Assembly: GCF_932526225.1 (NCBI RefSeq)
Contig: NC_064045.1
Location: 3,854,498-3,918,497 of the forward strand
DNA length: 64,000 nt
Direction: 5' to 3'
Source of the DNA: Nematostella vectensis
Lineage: Eukaryota; Cnidaria; Anthozoa; Actiniaria; Edwardsiidae
Shown piece after piece: positions 47,502 to 64,000 of this stretch; position 1 is the first letter of the stretch, and each line of letters opens with the position of its first letter. The notes under the pieces are model-generated. The model was given only the letters and a program-made list of their open reading frames with translations. It was not told where the DNA came from and ran no database searches. The position numbers and the translations under genes are program-made.

Positions 47502-47984
47502 AATTGTAGCTAATATATCCTTATGTGGAGGACTGCTAAAGAGCTGAAGGTTATAAATGAGTCTCTCGGAGCGCGTGTTTGTTATTGTTGCGTCGAGTCA
47601 CGGCGTCCTCACGTGTGCAGTCACAAGATGTCACGCATAGAGGGTGGTCAATCAACCATGTCACGCAATATTAAACAAAGGGGCGGTAGGAACAGGGATC
47701 GTTAGGCTAAATTCTGATAATAAACCAAGAATTTCCCTATAATCCGGCTTAAATGTGCCTAGTTTGCGACGCGCTATTGTGTTTGAGTAGAAAACCCGGT
47801 CTAGTTTCGTTGTGTAATCCGAGCTATTGTTCCGTGGTGGGCGAACAGCCCCCGACGCGCTAGCCGAAACGTGCCCGACTCATATAGCTAAAAATAGCTT
47901 GTTACAAATAAGGCAAATTTTAGGGAAATTCTTGGTTTATAATCAGGATTTTATAGCCTAACAATCTCTGTTGCTACCGCCCTT

Positions 47985-48210
47985 GATAAAAGTGGCAATA
48001 TCACCAGTAACAATCTCCAAAGATTTTTAATTAAAAACGCGACCAAAATTTCATTCGATCCATTGGAAGTTTCTTTGAGGATGTCACTGATAATTTAGAG
48101 CGAATGGCCTGTTAAATAGCACGGATTTTAATAGATTATTTTGTCTCTTGTCGATTAAGTTCTCCATCGGCCATCCGGAAGTAAACTGGTGCGACAAAGC
48201 GGCCGTTATT
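47985..48210 (-). mobile_element. MITE family A, copy 3
   Basis: In reverse orientation to copy 1: AAGTGGCAATATCACCAGTA at the left and CCGGAAGTAAACTGGTGCGA at the right. The interior has TTGGAAGTTTCTTTGAGGAT and TTTTAATAGATTATTTTGTC. It lies between the two GGH genes. Confidence 0.85.
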
Positions 48211-48767
48211 AGACACACTGCACACATAATGACAGCCACGCACTATACACATAAAACACACAATTGTGTGTCATGTCGATGTTTAGCTTTAGAGCGTGGG
48301 TATTTTTTTTTTACTGGCGGCCGATTGGACGCCGGGCGCTGAATTTTGCCTTTTCATATAAAAAATAATTTATATAAAATTGGGTTCCTCTTAAAATTTT
48401 GGAATCAATTTTACTTGGTTTTCATTGTTTTCCAAATTGAACATTAGAAACACTCGTGAAATTTATCCCAAATTTCACTCGGCCCATAATATTACTTACA
48501 CGAATCAGGAACTCGATCCAGCGAAGCGTTATTCATTGGGAATCTTTTCGAAAAAAAAGGTAGGCTTCGCGCAAAGATATTTTAAAAGAGTAATTTTCAC
48601 TTTTTCAAATATTTTCATATATTAAAAGAATAGTTTTAACGTTTTCACTTTTCACTAAAACTAGACACAAACAACCAGACTTTACATGTATAGTCACTCC
48701 TTTATTTCATGGACATTCGCTATGCTAGAAATACATTATTTACAGTGTATATCACATTGAACTGGCA

Positions 48768-51700
48768 CTAGAAAAAATAACACTCGTCAAAGTTTGTTAT
48801 CTCTTCGTAACAGTACCTGGGTCTGTACTCGAATATCAAAGAGCGACCTTCTTCAAGCGGGTCTTTAAAGTGATGTCGACTCATCCGAGCTAACGACAAA
48901 AACACAGTCAAATGAGAATAAAAGAATCTAATGACAGGCGCCAGGGGGTGGCGGTGGGGGAGTGAATCTGACAAAAACAGACGGGGGTGATCGTTGCCAA
49001 AAAAAAAATTAACCCTAAAAGAGGGAAGGAACTTTGGGTGTGGTCAACAGCAATTCTTACCCCTAAGAAATGCCTAAGATGGCAAATCAAGAAAATTTTC
49101 AGTTTTCAGTTTTCCTGAATTTTATTGGGGTCCTTGAGACATCGCCACCAAGCGCATCCCTCTCAGATGGGCACCTTGTATTGTAATACGTTTCGGGCGA
49201 CCGTTAGCGTGAAAAACACACAAGCACAATCGGAAAAAAAACCCTTAAACACTCCCTAAGGGATAGCAGTTGGTCGGATTTTTACAGCCTAAGAGATGAC
49301 AGAATCGAAAAATCCTTCAACGCCCCCTAAAGGATGGCAGTTGGTCGAAATTTTATCAACCCCGTCTACTGGGTATTCCTACAACACTATCATGTGATAC
49401 AAGTATTCCTACAACCAGGGGCGGACCCAGGAGCTCCAAAAAAAGGGGGGGTGAAGTAAGGGGGCCGGATTTAATATTCTTCCGTGTATTTCCTTGTTAT
49501 TTTTAAGCCAAATATCTGGAAATAGGGGGGCTGGGGCCCGCTAGGCCCCTAAATCCGCCTCTGACAACACATCACGTGACACAATTATTCCTACAACACA
49601 TCACGTGACACAAGACTCACCTTGGTTAACAAAGAAGTCAGCTAGCGCCTGCGCCGCGCGGACGGCCTGGTACGAGTGATGAATGTCTTCGTGGTGCGTC
49701 CATTCAAACTGGTTCTTTTCGGGATGCCACTGGCTTCCATAAAAAGGATACTTGTACGCTGGGAACACAGCAGATAAAAACACATAAAGACATGAAGAAA
49801 CCTGACTGAAGACGCTATTTATGTCCACTTAATTATGTCCCTAGGATTCTCTCCCTCAATTTTGTGTACTGCACTCGCAAGTACACTTAAAGTGGCACCT
49901 TCCGGAGGGCTGACGGAAACTTCAACCGACAAGAGACAAAAGAATCTATTAGAATCCGCGCTATTTAACAAGCCATCCGCCCTAAATTATCTGTCACATC
50001 CTCAGAGAAACTTCCAATAGACACACTGCTTTTACAATTTTGAACTATTTTTCGTGTTTTCAGTTAAAAATCATCGGAGATTGTTACGTAATCGACCGGG
50101 AGTTAACTGGTGACATTGTCACTTTACATTTATAGCATTAGCAATCCAGGGTTCAGGGTACCTTCAGCAGTTGATACAAAGTCAACATCTTGGTCGATAT
50201 CCCTGTTCGTTGTTAAAACACGGAAAAATGTGTTCAAGGACTTGGTCTTGTTAAAGGTCTGAAAGAAATAGCCAGAAATATATCAAATATGTTCCGTTAT
50301 CACCTTATCTTACAAATTAAGGCTCACACAAGATTTCAACTCCATGAACACATAGCTATAGCAGGCATCTAATTATTAGGGGGGGACAATACAGGAAAAC
50401 ATCGGGGGGGGCACAGCCACACCCCTACTGGTTATTTCCTTATAATTTGTGAAAATATTGGGGGGAGGGGGGGATATGTGCCCCCAGTGCCCCACCCACT
50501 GCTACCAGCGCACATGATAATATGAATATAAGGATCGGAAGTACCTTTTAAGGTAGAAAACTCTCACTTTTAAAAGTGAGAGCAAAAGTATAACAATTCT
50601 TCATTCTACTCACTGTCATTCTGATACAGGACTTGTGCATGTTGAGGGTCATATTTCTGGTGCGCATATCTTTCAAGATATTCTCTGGTATGTATCGGAA
50701 CATTCTGCTTTTCCTGGAATCTGAATTAAACATGAACAATATGAGTATGCTGTGCTCCCCATCTGGCCCAGATGGACAATACTCCCTATATCAGCATAAC
50801 AGAGATGATTGGAGTACAATTGATTCATTTAAAAAGCTTGTTTTGTTATGGTTCTGGAAGGATTTGTACTCTCTGCATGTTGAAAAAAAAAGGCAAAATA
50901 AAAAAATAAAAAACATCTCATATTAGTGCCTTCCCAAAAGTGTAATTGCCTTAAGTGCCACGGCACTCATTCAAGCAATTAAGATATTTTCTTTTTTATC
51001 ATGTTAGAACAGAGAAATTTGATAAAAAACGAAAAAAGACTCCAAAATATCATAGAAATAATTAGATATTATTAATAAGACAGGCAGTGAGAGCTTTGAT
51101 CCCCCTTTCATTCCACACCCATATAAAACCTATGGTCTCTCTCTTTACCATGTAGGAAATCCTCACCTGGCTGAAATCTGAGGGGAATTGCATAATTCTC
51201 TGCTTTACATTTTTCTGGGGTGTGTTGCCCTTTTGATGCGAGGACAAAAAGTAGTTCAAAACCAAGGCACGTTCCCCACAAGGGGAACACATCGCCTGCA
51301 TCATTCGCCTGATGATAAAATTACACAAAATAATAGTTATCATTATCATCATGGACATCACATTATTGCTACCATCAATTGCTAACATCAACAGAGCAAC
51401 ATTGCTTATCATCACCTCCAAAGCACTACCGCCATTTTCATCCTGAAGGTTTTTTCAATGTCTCACGTGAAGTATTTATTTGAGGGAGGCACTTATTTCC
51501 AAAAATCCAGTTGCTTTTTTTTACAATGTACAAGATAAACCTTCCAGGCACCAAATCAAAACAAGCTTTCAATGTTAAAATGCTCTGGCAAGAACAACCG
51601 CAAGTTTTCATTACTTCTTTTCTAACAGTCCCCCTTGTGTGAAACGTTTAGCCAATTCACTTATTAAGGGGAGGACTTACCCATGTTTTCCTCTCACTGT

Positions 51701-53745
51701 CGGAGGCGCTTATTAGAGGGGGGCACTTATATGAACAATTATGTTATTGCCCTACGTTACCTTAACAGCAAGATCAAACAAGACCTTTCCTGCTTTAGCA
51801 TACTTTGAGGACAACAGATCTCTACCACCACCAGGGAATAACACCCTTAAAAAATGGAACAACTAGTATAAAAATCGCATTGCATGATCTATGTTGAATG
51901 CCCTTGTGAATAGATCAAAATCAGATTATTATTCAAAGCAACTGGAAAACCATGTATAGAATAATTTGTTATGTATAATCTGCTAAATCTCAAACAGGAT
52001 TTTAAAATGTTCTTAGATTAAACAGTCTGCCTCATAACCATAATCGCAAAAAAGTTCAAACTACATAGTTTTTTTTCATTACAAAGTATAATTACCCATT
52101 TATGGAGTAGAAGAGTTTGGTCAGCTCACTTTTCGTAAGATCATTTCTAAAAAAAAAAACATGTTTTACTTACATGTTAGAATATAAATGCTCACAGAAA
52201 AACAATTCAACCACATCATCTTCTATTGCAAATCTCAGATTCCAGTGGATCCCCCACCTTCCCTTCCCTCACCAGATTACTGGCATAATTGCTAACCCCT
52301 ACCCTAGGTGCACATTTCTTGCCCCTCCCCTCCCATTCCAGTGGATTACACCCCCTACCCCTACTCTTTTCTCCCAAGATTTCTAAAGTCATTGCTAACC
52401 CCTACTCTGGGTGCACATTTCTTGCCCCTCCCCTCCCATTCCAGTGGATTACACCCCCTACCCCTTCTCTTTTCTCCCAAGATTTCTAAAGTCATTGCTA
52501 ACCCCTACTCTGGGTGCACATTTCTTGCCCCTCCCATTCCAGTGGATTACACCCCCTACCCCTACTCTTTTCTCCCAAGATTTCTAAAGTCATTGCTAAC
52601 CCCTACTCTAGGTGCACATTTCTTGCCCCTCCCCTCCCATTCCAGTGGATTACACCCCCTACCCCTTCTCTTTTCTCCCAATATTTCTAAAGTCATTGCT
52701 AACCCCTACTCTGGGTGCATATTTCTTGCCCCTCCCCTTCCATTCCAGTGGATTACACCCCCTACCCCTTCTCTTCCCTATCAGAATTACTAGCGTCATT
52801 GCCATGCCCTACCTTATATGTGCACAACTCTACCCCCTTCACTTCCCCTTCCAGTTAATCCTCTCTCCTTCCCTTCCCTAACAAGATTACTAGCGTCATT
52901 GCCATGCCCTACCTTATATGTGCACAACTCTACCCCCTTCACTTCCCCTTCCAGTTGATCCTCTCTCCTTCCCTTCCCTAACAAGATTACAAGCGTCATT
53001 GCTATCCCCTACCTTATGGGCACAACTCTTGCCCCTGCTGCTTCAAGATACTTTATGTAAGATGATGCAATATAACTCTTTCCATGTTTCCCCAGATTTT
53101 TGAAGCCTGATGAGTCTTGAGAAAGTACACCTAAGAATAATCATTAAAAGTGATGAATTATGCGATTTTACCCTAGAATATAAAAAAGCACATTCTTATT
53201 TAAGAAAAACTATATGAGCAATAAATGAAACCTTCTCTAAGGATACATGTTTAATAAGTTCACCTCACTTGTTATACCAAAAAAAGATTTAAAGCTCCAA
53301 AATATTTTTGTATTTTTAGCCTGCTTTATAAGGCCACCCTGTCAATGGTGACAGTTTTATAGGTCCCCAATGTGCCCTTATTAATGGTGTTTCACTGTGA
53401 ATATTATTGAGAATGTTATTTAGAAATAAATAATCAAATAAAAAAAACAGTATGTTTTTGGGTGAATTTCTAATACAACAGTTGATTTTCATCCGAGGTG
53501 GATCAGAAAAGTTATTATTTTTTTTCAAAGGAGTATACCTTTAGTGATCTTTTGCTTATAACAAATAAATAAACAGACATAACAATAGTTCAATAAACAG
53601 TACAAACAATCTCCCTTATTATCTTACCAATAATTGGACGATTTGTAAACACATCCCTATTTCCACGGAAAAAAGGTGCCTCTTTCGCATTGCTTCTTAA
53701 ACATAAAACAAGAGGCACGAGTATAGTCAGGAGATACCCCAACAT
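48768..53745 (-). CDS. GGH: Gamma-glutamyl hydrolase, copy 2 (GGH-2), 9 exons
   Basis: Complete gene for a folate-polyglutamate gamma-glutamyl hydrolase. Exons in reading order: 53745-53628 (signal peptide LLTILVPLVLCLRSNA; ends NRPIIG), 53130-53013 (YIKYLEAAGARVVPIR), 52146-52096 (LTKSELTKLFYSING), 51845-51761 (LFPGGGRDLLSSKYAKAG), 51308-51167 (GDVFPLWGTCLGFELL, nucleophile Cys), 50720-50614 (SRMFRYIPEN), 50258-50162 (FFRVLTTNRD), 49758-49621 (YPFYGSQWHPEKNQFEW, catalytic His), 48889-48768 (LIFEYRPRYC; ends ECYFF). They total 978 bp, 325 residues; human GGH is 318. All phases close. It is adjacent and parallel to GGH-1, so the pair is a tandem duplication. It is divergent from COQ7, whose ATG is 372 bp from this one. 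Confidence 0.95.
49420..49563. mobile_element. Short inverted-repeat element with GGCGGA ends
   Basis: AGGGGCGGACCCAGGAGCTC at the left pairs loosely with CCTAAATCCGCCTCTG at the right; the interior has G-runs. It is in GGH-2 intron 8. Confidence 0.6.
49886..50127 (+). mobile_element. MITE family A, copy 4
   Basis: Same orientation as copy 1: CTTAAAGTGGCACCTTCCGG at the left, AGACAAAAGAATCTATTAGA inside, and TTAACTGGTGACATTGTCAC at the right. The left TIR has an internal deletion. It lies in GGH-2 intron 7, about 35 bp from exon 7. Confidence 0.85.
52263..53020 (-). repeat. 100-103-bp tandem repeat copying the GGH-2 exon 2 5' splice site
   Basis: The real junction on the minus strand is GTTGTGCCCATAAG|GTAGGG at 53013. 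Upstream copies at about 52912 and 52812, exactly 100 bp apart, read GTTGTGCACATATAAG|GTAGGG and continue with almost the same intron sequence. Five older units of 98-103 bp (GGTGCACATTTCTTGCCCC at 52307, 52410, 52513, 52611, 52714) are diverged relatives in which the donor GT is gone. Confidence 0.9.
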
Positions 53746-54116
53746 ACTGATTTAGGAGTCGATTGATTCTAAACTTGAACTATTACAGAAGAGTTCGAAA
53801 TTACATTACAAAAATTTTCAACGTCAATAGAACCACCAGTCAACGTTTTCACGAGTGACTGGAAAATAATAATACCTGTTCAGATTTCATGGGAAAATCA
53901 TCAGAATACATTTAAGAAGCTTCCAAGGTTGGTTCCCAAATATCAGTTCAAGAAAATAATCATTTTCCTTGTCTCCAAGACATTGGTAAAATGGTATGGA
54001 TGAAAAAATTGTTTTTGCAAGGCGTTCCTCGTTCATCCGGGTATGTGAAAGACAATTAAAATGGTTTCCCTGTGCTAAAATGGAAGAGGGTCTGGGCTCC
54101 AGTTACATAAGATAAT
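53746..54116. promoter_or_regulatory. Divergent promoter interval between GGH-2 and COQ7
   Basis: Only 371 bp separate the two start codons on opposite strands. No TATA box is apparent. Promoter function is inferred from the arrangement alone. Confidence 0.5.
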
Positions 54117-61350
<7,234 letters not shown>

Positions 61351-61758
61351 CGCTATAACTGTCAGGTTGATATATAGATATAAAGAAGGTTGGACTCCCT
61401 GACAAAAAGGCACATCGTCGTATCCCTTAGGTATAAATTGACCTTTTCCTCAGGCTTTTTATAGGTCAGCTAGCTCAAGGGTGTCTCGAGCTGGTTGTGA
61501 TAAAAAAAATTGATACGCTAACATACTCTCATTTTTTCCATAGCTCAAAATAGGTGACAAATAAAGTCTAGAAAAAATACGTCAAAAGCTCGAGATCAAA
61601 TTTCATCCCAACTTTTGCTAAATACAGTCTACACTTGCTATGACGGACACCTTTGGGGTAGTAATTTACACCTTTTTTAATCCTTTAACCTTTAATTAGG
61701 ATAATTGCCCCTAGCAAGCTAATCCGGCAATGAGCGGTCGACGACCAAGGACCAACGG

Positions 61759-61760
<2 letters not shown>
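61351..61760. other. COQ7 3' flank, no gene
   Basis: AATAAAG at 61559 could serve as the COQ7 poly(A) signal. Nothing else recognised. Confidence 0.5.
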
Positions 61761-61797
<37 letters not shown>

Positions 61798-61830
61798 GAC
61801 TACAACAACAGAATAAATAAATAAATAATA
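61761..61830. repeat. Flanking module: A-run plus GTTGACTACAACAACAG (left)
   Basis: A run of about 33 A is followed by GTTGACTACAACAACAGAAT and AAATAAATA. The same module recurs at 63277-63350 on the other side of the reverse transcriptase. Confidence 0.9.
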
Positions 61831-61915
61831 ATAAATAATACATAAATAACAATACAATCAAGTAATAATAATGATACACAAAAAACACATTAAAAACAAT
61901 AAATAAAGCATACGA

Positions 61916-63276
61916 TCATTGCAGGATTAGCTCGCTAGGCAAGGCCGCACGAAATTGTGTTACAGTTGATATATTGTTAAAGCATGATTGAGACAGTGAG
62001 TTCCAAACTGGAACAGATCTTACATAGAACGAAAACTTGTAACAATTTACTGCTGGTGTTGGATGGTCAAACTGGAAACAATGACGGGCACTAGCCCTAG
62101 TAGCATAATTAAAGTGTCTCAGCTTAATGTCAGTGGGAAAGTCAATGTTTACGTGATGAAAATTAACATTGTAAAATAAAGAAATATCATTTACCACTCT
62201 ACGATTTTGTAACGATTGCCATCCTAGTTGGGCAATCATGTTTGAAACACTACTATCTCTACGATAATCGTTTGTGACAAAGCGGGCAGCGCGGCGTTGA
62301 ATTGACTCGACACAGTTGATGTCCTTTTGAGTGTGTGGAGACCACGCTGGGGAGGCATATTCAGCTACAGGACGCACAAGACTAATGTAGGCCTTCTCCT
62401 TGACCTCAGCAGGACATGATGATAAGTTCCTCTGGAGAATGTTTAGCACCCTGTTCGCTTTCTTCTTGATCTCGTCACACTGTTTGGACCAGTTAAGACT
62501 GGGCGTGATGTAAATGCCTAAGTACTTTTGAAACCGCACACCTTCCAGAACAGAACCACATAATGTGTAGGAACCTTGAAATGGGAAGCGCTTCAAAGTG
62601 ATCGACATCACGTAGCATTTTTTAGGGGCGAATGACATCTGCCACCGTTTGGCCCATTGCTCAAGGTAATGCAGGTCTTGTTGTAAGATTGCGTAGTCGG
62701 AAGGGTCATGGATGGGGCGATAGAGTACACTGTCATCAGCAAAAAGCTTCACTTGTGATTGGATACCAGATGGCATGTCATTGATGAACATTAGAAATAA
62801 TATTGGTCCCAATACAGTGTCTTGCGGCACTCCAGACAGCACAGTTGACCAGCTTGAACAGGCACCATTTACAACAACTCGTTGCCTACGGTCAATCAGA
62901 AAGTTTCTAAGCCATATAAGCATTTTTCCTCTGACACCATAGAACTGAGCCTTAGCAAGAAGACGTTCGTGGGGAACAGAGTCAAATGCTTTGGCGAAAT
63001 CCAAAAAGATGACATCTACTTGGCCATGAGCATTTAACACTGAGGCCCAGTCATGAATCACTGAGACTAACTGCGTTGTACAGGAGAGACCTTTCTGGAA
63101 ACCATGCTGGTGGTGTGAGATAATGCTATGTTCAGAGAGGTGGCTTGTGAGTTGTTTACATACTATATGCTCCATGACCTTGCATACGAGGGAGGTTAGG
63201 GATACCGGTCTGTAATTCTTTGGGTCAGCTCTGTGACCCTTCTTGAAAATTGCAGCAACGTTCGCATCTTTCCAGG
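61916..63276 (-). mobile_element. Jockey-like non-LTR reverse transcriptase, 5'-truncated
   Basis: On the minus strand the frame is open from about 63276 (GHRADPKNYRPVSLTS) to the stop at 61916; the first ATG is at 63175. RT landmarks in order: HGFQKGLSCTTQL, FLDFAKAFDSVPH (motif A Asp), LSGVPQDTVLGP (usually SGVPQG), LFADDSVLY (catalytic FADD), FLGIYITPSLNW-like KYLGIYITPSLNW (thumb), and a C-terminal region with YASPAWSPHT. No endonuclease domain is present, so it cannot be autonomous. It resembles jockey/CR1-clade elements; clade assignment is by motif only. Confidence 0.9.
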
Positions 63277-63314
<38 letters not shown>

Positions 63315-63350
63315 GACTACAACAACAGAATAAATAAATACATAATAATA
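63277..63350. repeat. Flanking module: A-run plus GTTGACTACAACAACAG (right)
   Basis: A run of about 33 A then GTTGACTACAACAACAGAAT and AAATAAATACATAATAATAA. It directly abuts the truncated 5' end of the reverse transcriptase and duplicates the left module. Confidence 0.9.
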
Positions 63351-64000
63351 AATAATAATAAATAAGAACGTCGATCCCGAGATTTTACCAAATTTTAAGA
63401 ACATGCCGCGGCTCAGACCATACTATTTTAGTCCAAAGCGTTCTAATGCAGAATCAAATTGTGCTCATAGTAACAACCTTATTATTGCTATTTATCATTT
63501 GTTCAATTCTCTTCTTAATAATTCATTGGGTATTATATTATTATATACACTAAAATTAAAGAACATCATTAAGAACATATTCAGCCTTAAAATGCTAAAA
63601 AATATAGAAAAGCTCGGCCTCAACTGAAAATTAGACGTTCTTATCAAAAAAGCGTGTAGTGTGCCTTCGGTCCCACCGGGGATTGTAGTTCTGTCCAAAT
63701 AACGTGTGTGTCCGTTAAATACTATGAGAAAAAAATGAAATTTCATATAAAAATCCAAATAGTATAAATTCAAGCATAGTGCTTTGAATGTTTGTGCTAA
63801 GAAAAACTATAGTGGCACAGCAGTTTATGTATATAATGAAGAGTGTGTAACGCTGGCCGCTAGGGCCTAGGTCTTATGTAAGACCGCTGACCGGCTCAGA
63901 AGAGAGCAGCCGGCCATCTTGTTTTGAACATTATTCATGTAAGTCCTACGCGTTCATTTGTTATATCCTAGTTACCGTTATTTGTAATCCTCAGTTTAAT
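63351..64000. other. No gene recognised
   Basis: AT-rich sequence with short frames only. Nothing supports a gene in this last stretch. Confidence 0.6.

Overview
The window looks like animal nuclear DNA, most likely from a cnidarian, probably an anthozoan (sea anemone or coral). Host genes have short exons and many GT-AG introns. There is a DIRS-type retrotransposon, a jockey-type RT fragment and many small inverted-repeat elements. No bacterial-style operons, CRISPR arrays or ribosomal RNA genes are visible. The species call is inference; the gene calls rest on exon-by-exon reading with phases that close.

Layout. 0-2.2 kb: a 72-bp tandem array and a large imperfect inverted repeat. 2.45-10.58 kb: an 8.1-kb satellite of 153 units of 53 bp. 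10.7-13.3 kb: a foldback element, an LTR-like promoter region and G-runs. 13.3-17.85 kb: a decayed DIRS-like element. 19.58-20.22 kb: an intronless ARL4-like small GTPase (+). 23.23-33.03 kb: a 15-exon NPRL3 gene (-), a GATOR1 subunit. 33.5-35.4 kb: a broken TTF1/Myb-like gene (+) head to head with NPRL3. 36.3-39.4 kb: a 69-bp array and a C-rich array. 39.5-47.5 kb and 48.8-53.7 kb: two tandem gamma-glutamyl hydrolase genes (-). 54.1-61.35 kb: a six-exon COQ7 gene (+), head to head with the second hydrolase, with a 2-kb Ginger-like DNA transposon in intron 1. 61.9-63.3 kb: a jockey-like reverse transcriptase fragment (-).

The host genes are not one pathway: GTPase signalling (ARL4), amino-acid sensing upstream of TORC1 (NPRL3), folate polyglutamate turnover (GGH) and ubiquinone synthesis (COQ7). 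What unites the window is tandem duplication. Minisatellites cover roughly a fifth of it. At three places in three genes the repeat unit is a copy of an exon-intron junction: the 3' splice site of the C-terminal GGH-1 exon (24 extra 51-bp copies), the 5' splice site of GGH-2 exon 2 (about 100-bp units), and the 3' splice site of NPRL3 exon 11 (74-bp units). A 32-bp array in the DIRS element likewise grew from its own RNase H coding sequence. This junction-seeded repetition is the observation I would follow first.
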